In this document: positions 1 to 10,000 of the stretch, piece by piece
Numbering within the stretch: position 1 is the first letter of the stretch
Layout of the letters: the number at the start of each line of letters is the position of its first letter
Assembly (NCBI RefSeq): GCF_023715525.1
Contig: NZ_JAMBOG010000012.1
Location: forward strand, 52,075 to 116,074
DNA from: Kocuria rosea
GTDB taxonomy: Bacteria; Actinomycetota; Actinomycetes; Actinomycetales; Micrococcaceae
Length of the DNA: 64,000 nt
Direction of reading: 5' to 3'
The notes under the pieces: model-generated
Told to the model about the DNA's origin: nothing
Seen by the model: the letters and a program-made list of their open reading frames with translations, nothing else
The model's database searches: none
Made by a program: the position numbers and the translations under genes

Positions 1-587
1 AGCAGGGCGTGCTCGCCCTGCCGGCCCTGGTAGCGCGAGAAGTCCAGGGGCTCGCCGAAGACGGTGGCGACGCGTGCCTTGCGGCGGGGCAGCGGCATCC
101 GTGCGCCGATCGGCTGGACCTTGTCGGTGCCGACCATCGCGATGGGCACGACCGGGGCTCCGCTCTCGAGGGCGAGCCGCGCCACGCCGATCTTGCCCTT
201 GTACAGGCGCCCGTCGGGCGAGCGGGTGCCCTCGGGGTAGATGCCCAGCAGCTGCCCCTCCTGGAGCTTGCGCCCACCGGCGCTCAGCGACCGGGCGCTG
301 GCCCGGCCCCCGGAGCGGTCCATCGGGATCTGGTTGATGGCCCGGAAGAACGCCGACGTGACCCGGCCCTTGAGCCCCGGGCCGTTGAAGTAGTCAGCCT
401 TCGCCAGGAAGAACACCTGGCGGGGCACGGCCACGGGCATGAACACCGAGTCGGAGACCGACAGGTGGTTGCTCGCGAGGATGGCCGGTCCCTCGGCGGG
501 CACGTGGTGCAGGCCGCGGACCTCGGGCCGGAAGGCGACGTTGACCAGGGGTCCGACGACGTAGCGCTTGAGGAACATGTAGACCAT
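1..587 (-). CDS. 1-acyl-sn-glycerol-3-phosphate acyltransferase family protein (3' end beyond window)
   Basis: This PlsC/LPLAT-family membrane-associated acyltransferase would transfer an acyl chain to a lysophospholipid during phosphatidic acid synthesis. Both family blocks are visible. The catalytic H-X4-D motif reads NHLSVSD about 40 residues in, and the glycerophosphate-binding motif reads YPEGTRSPDG near residue 120. The chosen start is the ATG at 587 (MVYMFLKRY); an ATG at 578 is also possible. The frame is open to base 1, so roughly 195 residues are seen and a short C-terminus is missing. It is divergent from the esterase at 728, leaving about 140 bases for both promoters. Family assignment is firm; substrate is not determined. 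Confidence 0.88.
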   Translation of the reverse strand, partial: MVYMFLKRYVVGPLVNVAFRPEVRGLHHVPAEGPAILASNHLSVSDSVFMPVAVPRQVFFLAKADYFNGPGLKGRVTSAFFRAINQIPMDRSGGRASARSLSAGGRKLQEGQLLGIYPEGTRSPDGRLYKGKIGVARLALESGAPVVPIAMVGTDKVQPIGARMPLPRRKARVATVFGEPLDFSRYQGRQGEHAL

Positions 588-727
588 GTGGGAGAGGACT
601 CCTTCGTGCTGATCGGGTGGACGCGGAGGTCCCCGCCGCGAGGACCGGATCCGGCCTCCGGTATTCTCTCACGTCCGCGTGGCGGCCGGAGCCAGCTCCC
701 CGCACCGCGGCCTGCCATCATGGAGCC

Positions 728-1561
728 ATGACGCATCCGGTCGAGCACCCACGTCCGGCCCTCGCCGCCGGGGAGCACCCCGCCGCCCCGTTCCGCCTTC
801 CCGCGGACGGCCCCGCCGGCGTGCTCGTGCTGCACGGGTTCACCGGCGTCCCGTTCAGCGTCCGCCCGTGGGGCGCGGCCCTGCACGGGGCCGGCGCCGA
901 GGTCGTCGGCCCCCTCCTGCCCGGGCACGGCACCCGCTGGGAGGACCTCGCCGCCACCCCGTGGCAGCGGTGGCGCGACCACGCGGCCGAGCACGTCCGG
1001 CAGCTGCGCGCCCGGCACGACGTCGTGGTGGTGTGCGGGCTGTCGATGGGCGGGACCCTGGCCCTGCACCTGGCCGCCCTGCTGCCCGTGGACGGGGTCG
1101 TCGTCCTGAACCCGGCGCTGTCCCTCGTCAGCCGCACGGCGCGCTTCGCGGCGGCGCTGCACCGGGCCGTGCCCTCCGTGCCGGGCGTCGGCGACGACAT
1201 CAGCCTGCCGGGGGTCACCGAGCACGCCTATCCGCGCACCCCCGTGGCCGGGGTCGCCGAGCTCGGCCGGTTCATGACCCGGACCCGGAGGATGCTGCCC
1301 GCCGTGACCGCCCCCGTGCTGGTGCTGCGCTCGCAGCACGACCACGTGGTCTCCGAGCTGTCCCACCGGCACGTGCTGCGCCACGCCGGCGGGGACGTGG
1401 CCGTCGTGCGCCTCGCCGAGAGCTACCACGTGGCCACCCTGGACCGTGAGGCGGACGTGGTGAACGCACGCTCAGCGCGCTTCGTGCGGGACCTCGTGGA
1501 GGGGCGCAACCCCGTGACCGCGCTGCCCCTCGACCGCTCCCGCCCGCGGGGCGCCCGGTGA
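728..1561 (+). CDS. alpha/beta-hydrolase (carboxylesterase/monoacylglycerol lipase type)
   Basis: This 277-residue cytosolic serine esterase probably hydrolyses short acyl esters or monoacylglycerols. The oxyanion region LHGFTG lies near residue 35. The nucleophile elbow is GLSMGG near residue 105, the acid Asp sits in SQHDHVV, and the catalytic His is in SYHVATLD. The ATG at 728 follows a purine-rich GGAGCC. Its stop overlaps the GTG of the next gene by four bases, so the two are translationally coupled. Together with the flanking acyltransferase and acyl-CoA synthetase it makes a small lipid-turnover neighbourhood. The exact substrate is unknown. Confidence 0.88.
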   Translation: MTHPVEHPRPALAAGEHPAAPFRLPADGPAGVLVLHGFTGVPFSVRPWGAALHGAGAEVVGPLLPGHGTRWEDLAATPWQRWRDHAAEHVRQLRARHDVVVVCGLSMGGTLALHLAALLPVDGVVVLNPALSLVSRTARFAAALHRAVPSVPGVGDDISLPGVTEHAYPRTPVAGVAELGRFMTRTRRMLPAVTAPVLVLRSQHDHVVSELSHRHVLRHAGGDVAVVRLAESYHVATLDREADVVNARSARFVRDLVEGRNPVTALPLDRSRPRGAR

Positions 1562-2052
1562 GCCCCGGGCCCGCGGGCGGGGCGGTGCCGGGCCCCGACG
1601 AGGAGTGGGCGCGGATCGTGGCGGAGCTCGAGGACGTGCGCCGGGCCGGGGACCGGCACCTCGCCGCCCCCGGCGAGCGGCCCCCCGAGGCCGGCGGTCC
1701 CCGCGGGACCGGGGATCCCGGGGAGACCCGGACCGCGGGGCCGCCGGAGGACCGCCGGGCCGCGGAGGCCGAGGCCCCCGCCGAGGAGGACCGGGCCCCC
1801 GCCGAGGAGGACGACGCCACCTACTCCCCCGACCCGGGCCCCGTCACCCAGGGGCTCAGCCCGGGGGCGCTGCTGGCGTGGACGGTGCTGGTCGGGGCGC
1901 CGGTGCTGCTCGTGGTCCTGGCCCTGCTCCCCGGCTCGATGCCGTGGTGGGCGACCGTGACCGGGCTCGCCGCCGTGGTCGCGGCGATCGGCCACCTGCT
2001 GCACTCCCTACCCGAGGAGCGGGACGACTTCGACGACGGCGCCCGCGTCTGA
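1558..2052 (+). CDS. hypothetical two-TM membrane protein with acidic Pro/Ala-rich N-terminus
   Basis: I do not recognise a family. The 164-residue protein starts at a GTG inside the stop of the esterase gene (GTGA overlap). Its first ~95 residues are hydrophilic and rich in Glu, Ala, Pro and Arg, and look disordered. The last ~65 residues hold two hydrophobic segments (around 103-125 and 130-147) and end in an acidic tail. This arrangement is common in actinobacterial small membrane proteins. Coupling to the esterase suggests co-expression; no function can be assigned. Confidence 0.7.
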   Translation: MSPGPAGGAVPGPDEEWARIVAELEDVRRAGDRHLAAPGERPPEAGGPRGTGDPGETRTAGPPEDRRAAEAEAPAEEDRAPAEEDDATYSPDPGPVTQGLSPGALLAWTVLVGAPVLLVVLALLPGSMPWWATVTGLAAVVAAIGHLLHSLPEERDDFDDGARV

Positions 2053-2077
2053 CGGAGTTTGCGTGAGGCAACTCACT

Positions 2078-2083
2078 AGACTG
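2078..2083 (+). promoter_or_regulatory. candidate -10 element (TAGACT) for the acyl-CoA synthetase gene
   Basis: TAGACT fits the actinobacterial SigA -10 consensus TANNNT and lies about 38 bases before the ATG at 2121. The message would have a short leader carrying the GAGGAGAG ribosome-binding site. The preceding TTTGCGTGAGGCAACTCAC has weak dyad character. No good -35 is visible. Confidence 0.4.
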
Positions 2084-2120
2084 GGGGGCGACGCCCGACC
2101 CTGATCCGAGGAGAGACCCC

Positions 2121-4019
2121 ATGCGCCACGTCGCCACCGACGCCCTCGTGGACCCGCCCGTGCACCGCAGCATCACCGACTTCCTCCGGATGCAGGCGGA
2201 GCGGCCCGAGGACCCGCACCTGTACACCGTCCTGGCCTCGGACGGCCCGGCCCGCGAGGTGCGCGCGCGCGAGTTCCTCGCGGCCGTGCGCGGCGTGGCC
2301 AAGGGTCTGGTGGCGGCGGGGATCGAGCCCGGGGACCGGGTGGGCATCCTCAGCCGCACCCGCTACGAGTGGACCCTGGCCGACTTCGCCGTCTGGTACG
2401 CCGGCGCGGTGCCCGTCCCCGTCTACGACTCGTCCTCCGCCCAGCAGATCGCCTGGATCATGGGCGACTCCGACGCCAAGGCGATCTTCGTGGAGACGGA
2501 GGCGCTGGAGGACACCGTCGTGGAGGCCGCCCGGGAGACGCCGTTCGCCGCCGCCGAGCGGATCTGGCGCCTGGACGGCACCGGGACCGGCCTGGACGAG
2601 CTCGAGCGCTCGGGGGCGGGCGTGACCGACGAGGAGCTCGAGGCGCGCCGCACGTCGCGCACCCTGGAGGACATCGCCACCATCATCTACACCTCCGGCA
2701 CCACCGGCCCGCCCAAGGGCTGCGAGCTGACCCACGGCAACTTCGTGCGGCTGTGCGAGAACACGGCGCTCGTGGTCTCCGACATCATCCACCCGGGCGC
2801 CCGGACCCTGCTGTTCCTGCCGCTGGCCCACGTCTTCGCCCGCTTCGTCCAGGTGATCGCCCTGTACACCGGCACCGTGCTGGCCCACACCCCGGACGTG
2901 AAGAACCTCATGGGGGACCTGGCGTCGTTCCGGCCCACGTTCATCCTCGCGGTCCCGCGCGTGTTCGAGAAGATCTACCAGAGCGCCCGGCTCAAGGCGG
3001 AGAAAGGCGGGAAGCTGAAGGCCCTGATCTTCACGCGCGCCGTCACCACCGCCGTGGCCTACTCGAAGGCCGAGCAGGCCGGGCGGGTGCTGCCCCTGCT
3101 CCGCGCCCGCCACGCGCTCTACGACCGCCTCGTCTACTCGAAGCTGCGCGAGGCCATGGGCGGCGAGGTCACGCACGCCGTCTCGGGCGGCGCCGCGCTC
3201 GGCCCGCGCCTGGGCCACTTCTTCAACGGGATCGGGGTGTACGTCGTTGAGGGCTACGGCCTCACCGAGACGACCGCCCCGATCGCGGTCAACACCCCCG
3301 AGATCGGCAAGATCGGCACGGTGGGCCTGCCCCTGCCGGGCAACGAGATCCGGATCGCCGACGACGGGGAGGTCCAGGTCCGCGGCGCCCACGTGATGCG
3401 CGGCTACCACGGGCGCGAGGACCTCACCGCCGCGGCCTTCGACGACGGCTGGTTCCGCACCGGGGACCTCGGGGAGCTCGACGAGGACGGGGCCCTGAGC
3501 ATCACCGGGCGCAAGAAGGAGATCATCGTCACCGCGGGCGGCAAGAACGTGGTCCCCAACGTGCTGGAGGACCCGATCCGCGCCTCCGCCGTCGTCTCGC
3601 AGGTCATGGTCGTGGGCGACGACCGCCCGTTCGTCGCGGCGCTGATCACCCTGGACCAGGAGGTGCTCCCGGCCCGGCTCGAGCTCATGGGCCTGGACCC
3701 GGCGATGCACGTGGCCGAGGCCGCGCGCCACCCCCGGATCGTGGAGCACGTCCAGGAGATCGTCGACCAGGCCAACAAGGCGGTCTCCCGGGCCGAGGGC
3801 ATCCGGGCCTTCGAGATCCTCGACGTCGACTGGACCGAGGCCTCCGGCCACCTGACCCCGTCCATGAAGATCAAGCGGGCGAAGATCGCCCAGGACTTCG
3901 GGGCGCAGATCGAGGAGATCTACTCCCGCCCCGCCCCCGAGCCCGCGGCGGCCGGGGCGGCGGAGCGGATCCGGGAGAAGCTCTCCCACGCGCACCTGCC
4001 CGGCCGCGGCGAGGGCTGA
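2121..4019 (+). CDS. long-chain fatty-acid-CoA ligase (FadD15-like AMP-forming synthetase)
   Basis: This enzyme activates long-chain fatty acids to acyl-CoA through an acyl-adenylate, feeding beta-oxidation or lipid synthesis. The 632-residue length and the motifs match the ANL superfamily. The P-loop is YTSGTTGPPKG near residue 192, the A5 motif is GYGLTET near 378, and the hinge and A8 region is TGRKKEIIVTAGGKN near 465. The ATG at 2121 is preceded by GAGGAGAG at good spacing. The gene converges on mycothione reductase with a shared hairpin between. FadD15-like is the best fit because the A8 region and C-terminus resemble that group rather than short-chain synthetases. Confidence 0.93.
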   Translation: MRHVATDALVDPPVHRSITDFLRMQAERPEDPHLYTVLASDGPAREVRAREFLAAVRGVAKGLVAAGIEPGDRVGILSRTRYEWTLADFAVWYAGAVPVPVYDSSSAQQIAWIMGDSDAKAIFVETEALEDTVVEAARETPFAAAERIWRLDGTGTGLDELERSGAGVTDEELEARRTSRTLEDIATIIYTSGTTGPPKGCELTHGNFVRLCENTALVVSDIIHPGARTLLFLPLAHVFARFVQVIALYTGTVLAHTPDVKNLMGDLASFRPTFILAVPRVFEKIYQSARLKAEKGGKLKALIFTRAVTTAVAYSKAEQAGRVLPLLRARHALYDRLVYSKLREAMGGEVTHAVSGGAALGPRLGHFFNGIGVYVVEGYGLTETTAPIAVNTPEIGKIGTVGLPLPGNEIRIADDGEVQVRGAHVMRGYHGREDLTAAAFDDGWFRTGDLGELDEDGALSITGRKKEIIVTAGGKNVVPNVLEDPIRASAVVSQVMVVGDDRPFVAALITLDQEVLPARLELMGLDPAMHVAEAARHPRIVEHVQEIVDQANKAVSRAEGIRAFEILDVDWTEASGHLTPSMKIKRAKIAQDFGAQIEEIYSRPAPEPAAAGAAERIREKLSHAHLPGRGEG

Positions 4020-4024
4020 CCCGC

Positions 4025-4055
4025 CCGGCGGCCGGTGCGGGTCACCGGCCGCCGG
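4025..4055. terminator. bidirectional hairpin terminator between convergent genes
   Basis: A perfect 12-bp inverted repeat (CCGGCGGCCGGT, 7-base loop, ACCGGCCGCCGG) sits between the stop at 4019 and the minus-strand stop at 4042, overlapping the latter. It has no T-tract, as is common in high-GC actinobacteria. Confidence 0.65.
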
Positions 4056-5499
4056 CGAGCGCCTCGGGCTCCAGCGGGGAGTGCTCCGGAACCTCGAGGC
4101 CGAGCAGCGCGTTCTCGACGACCTCGGTGAGCGCCGGGTGGATCCAGTACTGCCCGCGCGCCATCGTGTGGGCGTCGAGGCCGAAGGACATCGCCTGGAC
4201 GATCGGCTGGATCAGCACCGACGCCTCCTCCCCCACCAGGTGGGCTCCGAGCAGCCGCCCCGTGCCCTTCTCCGCGATGAGCTTGCACAGCCCGGTGCGG
4301 TCCTCCATGGCCCACCCGTAGGCGGTGGAGCCGTAGTCCTGGACCTTGACGGTGATCTCGGTGCCGTGCTCGAGCGCCCACTCCTCCGCCTCCTCCTGGG
4401 TCATGCCCACGGAGGCGATCTGCGGGCTGGTGAACACGGCGGAGGGCACGAAGCGGTGGTCCGTGGCGCGCAGGTCGTCGGGGTGCAGTAGGTTGTGCTG
4501 GACCGTGCGGGCCTCCGCGTTGGCCACGTGCTTGAGCTGGTAGGGCGAGCTGATGTCGCCGAGCGCCCACACGCCCTCGGCCGGCACGCCCCCGGACAGG
4601 GCGCGCTGGTGCTCGTCGACGGCCAGCAGGCCGTCCTCCCGCACGTCGAGGCCGCCCGTCTGCGCGTGCAGCAGATCGGTGTTGGGCTGCCGCCCGGTGG
4701 CCACCAGCACGACGTCGGCGGGCAGGCGCAGGGTCAGCTCCGGGTCCTCGGGGTCGCGGAAGGTGACCGTCACGGCGGAGCCCTCCCCGTCGGACTCCTC
4801 GATCGCGCTCAGGGACCAGCCCATCTCGAGCTTCCACTGCCGCGACGCCTCCCGGGCGAAGCGCTCGGCGATCTCCGGGTCGTGGTAGCGCAGGAGGCGG
4901 TGGGAGCGGTTGACCTGGGTCACCCGGGAGCCCAGGCTCGAGAAGACGTGGGCGAACTCGGCGCCGATGTAGCCACCGCCCACGACCACGACCCGCCGGG
5001 GCAGCTCGTCGATGCGCATCACGGTGTCCGAGGTGTGCACCTGCGGCAGGTCGATGCCCGGGACCTCCGGCAGCACGGGGCGGGAGCCGGAGGCCACCAC
5101 GATCTGGGCGGCCGTGAGCTCCTCGCCCGACGCCGTGCACAGCGTGCGGGGGCCGATGAAGTGCACGTGTTCCGTGTAGACGGTCACGTGCGGCAGGGAC
5201 CGGCGGTAGTCGAGGCCCCCGGAGGAGATCGCGTCGATCCGCCCGAAGATCCGGTCGCGCATCTGCCGCCAGCGCACGTCCCGCACCTCGACGTCCACCC
5301 CGAGCCGGTCGGCCTCCACGGCGCGGCGGGCGAGGGTGGCCGGGTAGGCGTACATCTTCGTGGGGATGCAGCCCACGTTCAAGCACGTGCCGCCGAAGGT
5401 CCCGCCGTCGATGATCGCCACGTCCAGCCCGTCGTAGTCCTCGGTGAGGATGGAGTTGCCGGAGCCGGAGCCGATGATGATGAGATCGAATTCTCGCAT
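4042..5499 (-). CDS. mtr: mycothione reductase
   Basis: This cytosolic FAD-dependent pyridine nucleotide-disulfide oxidoreductase reduces mycothione to mycothiol with NADPH, keeping the actinobacterial thiol pool reduced. It has 485 residues. The FAD-binding IIGSGSGN lies at the N-terminus and the redox-active pair is in GGTCLNVGCIPTK near residue 40. The NAD(P)-binding VVVGGGYIGAEFAH is near 175. The C-terminal dimerisation domain carries HPALTEVVENALLG with the catalytic His-Glu pair. I chose the ATG at 5499 rather than 5508. A TAGGAT -10 box ends 7 bases upstream of 5499 and would make the mRNA leaderless. The two-residue GS-rich N-terminus and short MREFDL start fit mtr rather than lipoamide dehydrogenase. 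Confidence 0.92.
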   Translation of the reverse strand: MREFDLIIIGSGSGNSILTEDYDGLDVAIIDGGTFGGTCLNVGCIPTKMYAYPATLARRAVEADRLGVDVEVRDVRWRQMRDRIFGRIDAISSGGLDYRRSLPHVTVYTEHVHFIGPRTLCTASGEELTAAQIVVASGSRPVLPEVPGIDLPQVHTSDTVMRIDELPRRVVVVGGGYIGAEFAHVFSSLGSRVTQVNRSHRLLRYHDPEIAERFAREASRQWKLEMGWSLSAIEESDGEGSAVTVTFRDPEDPELTLRLPADVVLVATGRQPNTDLLHAQTGGLDVREDGLLAVDEHQRALSGGVPAEGVWALGDISSPYQLKHVANAEARTVQHNLLHPDDLRATDHRFVPSAVFTSPQIASVGMTQEEAEEWALEHGTEITVKVQDYGSTAYGWAMEDRTGLCKLIAEKGTGRLLGAHLVGEEASVLIQPIVQAMSFGLDAHTMARGQYWIHPALTEVVENALLGLEVPEHSPLEPEALAGGR

Positions 5500-5506
5500 G
5501 GCGCCC

Positions 5507-5512
5507 ATCCTA
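5507..5512 (-). promoter_or_regulatory. -10 element (TAGGAT) of a leaderless mtr transcript
   Basis: TAGGAT lies 7 bases before the mtr ATG at 5499, so transcription would begin at or next to the start codon. The same spacing recurs before several other genes in the window. Confidence 0.5.
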
Positions 5513-5584
5513 TGCGGGGCCTCGCGCGGACCCGCGGGCGGGCCTACGCTGGAGCGACCGGAACGGGTCGGCGGGGGGCGGACG

Positions 5585-6964
5585 ATGCGGGACAGGCTCG
5601 GCGCGCTGGGCGTCGCGGGCGACGCGTGGTGGGCCGAGCACGCCGGCCCCGAGGCCCTGGCCCGACGGCAGCGGACCCGGCTGGGCGAGCTCGTGCGGCA
5701 CGCCCGGGCGGGCTCGCCGTACTACCGCCGGCTGTACCGGGGCCTGCCCGCCGACGTCGCCGACCCGCGGGTGCTCCCCCCGGTCGCGAAGCGGGAGCTC
5801 ATGGCGCACTTCGACGAGTGGGTGACCGACCCCGAGGTCACGCTCGCGTCCGTGCGCCGGGACGTGCTCGCCGGCCCGGTCCCGGCGGGCGCCCCCTACC
5901 TCGGCCGGTACCACGTGGTCACGAGCTCGGGGACCAGCGGCGAGCCGGTCGTGATGCTCCACGACCGGCGCTCGTGGACGGTCGCCGACGTCGTGCTGCG
6001 CGTCCGGGCCCGGCGCAGCGTGCTCCGGCCCGGGGTGGTGGGGCCCGTGCTGCACCACGGCCTGCGCGTGGGGGTGCTCGTCGCCACGGGCGGGCACTTC
6101 GCCGCGGCTGCCGCCGCCGAGGACGTGCGCCGGCGCAGCCGGTTCCTGGCCGACCGGGTCCGGGTGCTCTCGGTGCTGAGGCCCGCCGGGGAGCTCGTGG
6201 CGGAGCTCGACGCGTTGCGCCCGACGGTGCTGCTGGGCTATCCGAGCGCCCTGGCGCTGCTGGCGGTCGAGCAGGAGGCCGGCCGGCTGCGGATCGCGCC
6301 CGCGCTGGTGGCGGTCGGCGGGGAGGTCCTCACCGCGGCGGCGCGCGAGCGGATCCGGGGGGCCTTCGGCTGCCCGGTCCTCGACGAGTACGCCGCGTCC
6401 GAGGTGCCCGGGCTGGCCGTGGCCTGCCCCCGGGGGCGGCTGCACGTCAACGCCGACTGGTACCTGCTCGAGCCGGTCGACGAGCAGCACCGGCCGGTGC
6501 CCCCGGGCCGGACCTCCTCGACCGTGCTGGTGACCAACCTCGCCAACCGCGTGCAGCCCCTCATCCGCTACGACCTCGGGGACCGCGTCGAGGTCTCGGC
6601 CCGGCCGTGCCCGTGCGGCAGCCCGCTGCCCGTGGTGCGGGTCGAGGGCCGCACCGGGGAGGCGCTCCCCTTCCGCGCGGCCGGCGGGCGCGCGGTGCCG
6701 GTCCTGCCCCTCGCGCTGGGCACGGTCGTCGGGGAGACCCCCGGGGTGCGCCGGTTCCAGGCGGTCCGGACGGGCCCCGACGTGCTGGTGGTGCGGCTGG
6801 ACCCGGCGCCCGGCGCCGATCCGGGCGCGGTGCGCGCGGCCGTGGACGCCCGGCTGCGCGCCTTCCTCGCGGAGCACGGACTGGGCGCGGTGCGCGTCGA
6901 GCACTCCGCCGAGCCGCCCCGGCCCGACCGGACCGGGAAGTTCCGCGAGGTGTACTCGGCGTGA
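5585..6964 (+). CDS. PaaK/CapK-family adenylate-forming ligase
   Basis: This 459-residue enzyme resembles phenylacetate-CoA ligases and the CapK group found beside polysaccharide genes. It would adenylate a carboxylic acid and pass it to CoA or another acceptor. Visible features are the early helical segment SPYYRRLY near residue 45, the P-loop VTSSGTSGEPV near 115, and the DEYAASE acidic motif near 265. NRVQPLIRYDLGDRV near 320 is followed by CPCGSPLP, a Cys pair typical of this family's zinc-like knuckle, and the C-terminus ends RTGKFREVYSA. The ATG at 5585 follows GGGGGCGGACG. No phenylacetate-degradation or capsule genes are nearby, so the substrate is open. Confidence 0.8.
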   Translation: MRDRLGALGVAGDAWWAEHAGPEALARRQRTRLGELVRHARAGSPYYRRLYRGLPADVADPRVLPPVAKRELMAHFDEWVTDPEVTLASVRRDVLAGPVPAGAPYLGRYHVVTSSGTSGEPVVMLHDRRSWTVADVVLRVRARRSVLRPGVVGPVLHHGLRVGVLVATGGHFAAAAAAEDVRRRSRFLADRVRVLSVLRPAGELVAELDALRPTVLLGYPSALALLAVEQEAGRLRIAPALVAVGGEVLTAAARERIRGAFGCPVLDEYAASEVPGLAVACPRGRLHVNADWYLLEPVDEQHRPVPPGRTSSTVLVTNLANRVQPLIRYDLGDRVEVSARPCPCGSPLPVVRVEGRTGEALPFRAAGGRAVPVLPLALGTVVGETPGVRRFQAVRTGPDVLVVRLDPAPGADPGAVRAAVDARLRAFLAEHGLGAVRVEHSAEPPRPDRTGKFREVYSA

Positions 6965-7000
6965 GCGGGGCGGGCCCACCAGGAGGAGGGCCCGCCCCGC
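6965..7000. terminator. strong bidirectional hairpin between the ligase and pyruvate carboxylase
   Basis: A perfect 13-bp stem (GCGGGGCGGGCCC and its complement, 10-base loop) fills the gap between the stop at 6964 and the minus-strand stop at 7019. It would terminate both convergent units. Confidence 0.75.
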
Positions 7001-7018
7001 GCACGGCCGGGCGACGGC

Positions 7019-10000
7019 TCAGCCGGCGGGCTCCAGCTCCACCAGCAGGTCCCCGCCGGTGACCTGCGCGACGCCGGCCAGGGCGACCCGCTTGACGGTG
7101 CCGCCGGTGGGCGCGGTGATGGAGGCCTCCATCTTCATGGCCTCGATGGTCGCGATCTGGGCGCCGGGCTCGACGGAGTCGCCGGCGGCCACGGTCACGG
7201 TCACCGCCCCGGCGAAGGGCGCGGCGACGTGACCGGGATTGGCCGGGTCGGCCTTCTCGGTCTCGGGGACCGCCGAGGCCACCGAGGTGTCGCGGACCTC
7301 GACCATGCGGGGCTGGCCGTTGAGGGTGACCATCACGGTGCGCAGGCCCTTGTCGTCCGGGTCCGAGACGGCCTGCAGGGTCACCAGCAGGCGCACGCCC
7401 TTGCCGAGCGAGATCACGTGCTCGTGCTCGGTGGTCAGCCCGTAGAGGAAGTCCCGGGTGTGCAGCAGCGCCAGGTCGCCGTACTTGTCGCGGCTGGCCT
7501 TGAAGTCCCGGGTGGGCCCGGCGAACAGGAGCCGGTTGAGGGTGTCGCGGCGGGTCGCGGAGTCCCCGGCGAGGGCCTGGGAGTCCTCCGGGGCCAGCTC
7601 GGTGATCCCGACCTTGACGTTGCGCCCCTCCAGGGCCTTCGACCGGAAGGGCTCGGGCCAGCCCGCGGGCGGGGTGCCGAGCTCTCCGGCGAGGAAGCTG
7701 ATCACCGAGTCGGGGATGTCGAACCTCTGCGGGTTCGCCTCGAACTCCGCCGGGTCCACGCCCATGCCCACGAGCTGCAGCGCCAGGTCGCCGACCACCT
7801 TGGAGGAGGGCGTGACCTTCACGAGCCGCCCGAGCATGGCGTTGGCGGCGGTGTACATGTCCTCGATGGCCTCGAAGCGCTCCCCCAGGCCCAGCGCGAT
7901 GGCCTGCTGGCGGAGGTTGGACAGCTGCCCGCCCGGGATCTCGTGGCGGTAGACCCGCCCGGTGGGGGCGGTGAGCCCGGACTCGAAGGGGGAGTACATC
8001 GCCCGGATGACCTCCCAGTAGGGCTCCAGGGCCGTGGCGGCCTCAAGGGGGATGCCGGTGTCGCGGGAGGTGTTCTCCAGGGCGGCGATCAGCGCCGAGG
8101 CCGGGACCTGGGACGTGGTGCCGGCCATCGAGGCCGAGGCGACGTCCACCGCGTCCACCCCGGTCTCGATCGCGGCCATCAGGGTGGCCAGCTGGCCGCC
8201 GGCGGTGTCGTGGGTGTGCAGGTGCACGGGCAGCTCGAAGCGCTTCCGCAGCGCGGTGACCAGCGTCGCGGCCGCCGCCGGGCGCAGCAGCCCGGCCATG
8301 TCCTTGATGGCGAGCACGTGGGCGCCGGCGTCGACGCAGCGCTGGGCGAGCTCGAGGTAGTAGTCGAGGGTGTAGACGTCCTCGGCGGGGTCCAGGAGGT
8401 TGCCCGTGTAGCACAGGGCGACCTCCGCGACGGCGGTGCCCGTCTTGCGGACGGCCTCGATCGCCGGGGCCATCTGGGAGACGTCGTTGAGGGCGTCGAA
8501 GATCCGGAAGATGTCCACCCCGGTGGCGGCGGCCTCGGCCACGAACGCGTCGGTGACCTCCGTGGGGTACGGGGTGTAGCCCACCGTGTTGCGCCCGCGC
8601 AGCAGCATCTGGATCGGGATGTTGGGCATGGCCTCCCGCAGCAGGGCCAGCCGCTCCCACGGGTCCTCGCCGAGGAAGCGCAGCGCCACGTCGTAGGTGG
8701 CCCCGCCCCAGGCCTCCACCGACAGCAGCTGCGGGAGGGTGTGGGCGTAGGCCGGTGCGGCGGCGAGCAGGTCCCGGGTGCGCACCCGGGTGGCCAGCAG
8801 GGACTGGTGGGCGTCGCGGAAGGTCGTGTCCGTGACCGCGACCGCGGTCTGCTCGCGCAGCGCCCGGGCGAAGCCCTCCGGGCCGAGCTCGAGCAGCCGC
8901 TGCCGCCACCCCGCCGGCGGCTGGTGCGCCGAGGGCCCGTCGAACGGGGAGCGGAAGGGCTCCTCGACCTTGTCCCCGGGGTAGCGCGGGAGCTTGGTGC
9001 GCGGGTCGATCCCCTCCACGCGGGGGCCGTTGGGCTGGTTGACCGTCACCTCGGCCAGCCAGGTGAGGGCCTTCGTGGCCCGGTCGCCGGAGACCCGGGC
9101 CTCCAGCAGCTCCGGGCGCCGCTCGATGAAGTCGGTGGCCACGTTCCCGGCCAGGAACTCCGGGTCGGCCAGCACCGCCTGGAGGAACTGGATGTTGGTG
9201 GCGACCCCGCGGATGCGGAACTCGGCCAGCGCGCGCTGGGACCGGTGCACGGCGGTGGGGTAGTCGCGGCCGCGGCAGGTGAGCTTCACCAGCATGGAGT
9301 CGAAGTGCGGGGAGATCTCCGCCCCGGCGTAGACGGTGCCGCCGTCCAGGCGCACCCCCGCTCCGCCCGCGGAGCGGTACGCGGAGATCCGGCCCACGTC
9401 CGGGCGGAACCCGTTGGCCGGGTCCTCGGTGGTGATCCGGCACTGCAGGGCCGCGCCCCGCACACGCAGGTCCTCCTGGGCGATGTCCAGGTCGGCGAGG
9501 GTCTCCCCCGCGGCGATGCGCAGCTGGGACTGGACGAGGTCGACGTCGGTGACCTCCTCCGTGACGGTGTGCTCCACCTGGATGCGCGGGTTCATCTCGA
9601 TGAACACGTGCTGACCGGCGCGCTCGCCGGCGGTGTCCACGAGGAACTCCACGGTGCCGGCGTTGACGTAGCCGAGCTCCCTGGCGAACTTCACCGCGTC
9701 CCGGTGCAGCGCCTGGCGGATGTCCTCGTCGAGGTTCGGGGCGGGGGCGATCTCCACGACCTTCTGGTGGCGGCGCTGCAGGGAGCAGTCGCGCTCGAAG
9801 AGGTGGACGATGTTGCCGGCCGCGTCGGCGAGGACCTGCACCTCGATGTGCCGGGGGCGCAGCACGGCCTGCTCGAGGAACACGGTGGGGTCCCCGAACG
9901 CGGTGTCGGCCTCGCGCATCGCCGCGGCGAGCGCCTCGGGCAGCGCCTCGGGCGTCTCCACCCGGCGCATCCCGCGCCCGCCGCCGCCGGCGACGGCCTT

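Noticed and set aside
284..1429. Minus-strand frame over the esterase and acyltransferase
   Set aside because: It covers two genes with clear catalytic motifs in other frames, and its composition is that of a shadow.
5500..5508. ATG at 5508 as the mtr start
   Set aside because: It would lie inside the -10 box spacing of the likely leaderless promoter and adds three non-conserved residues.
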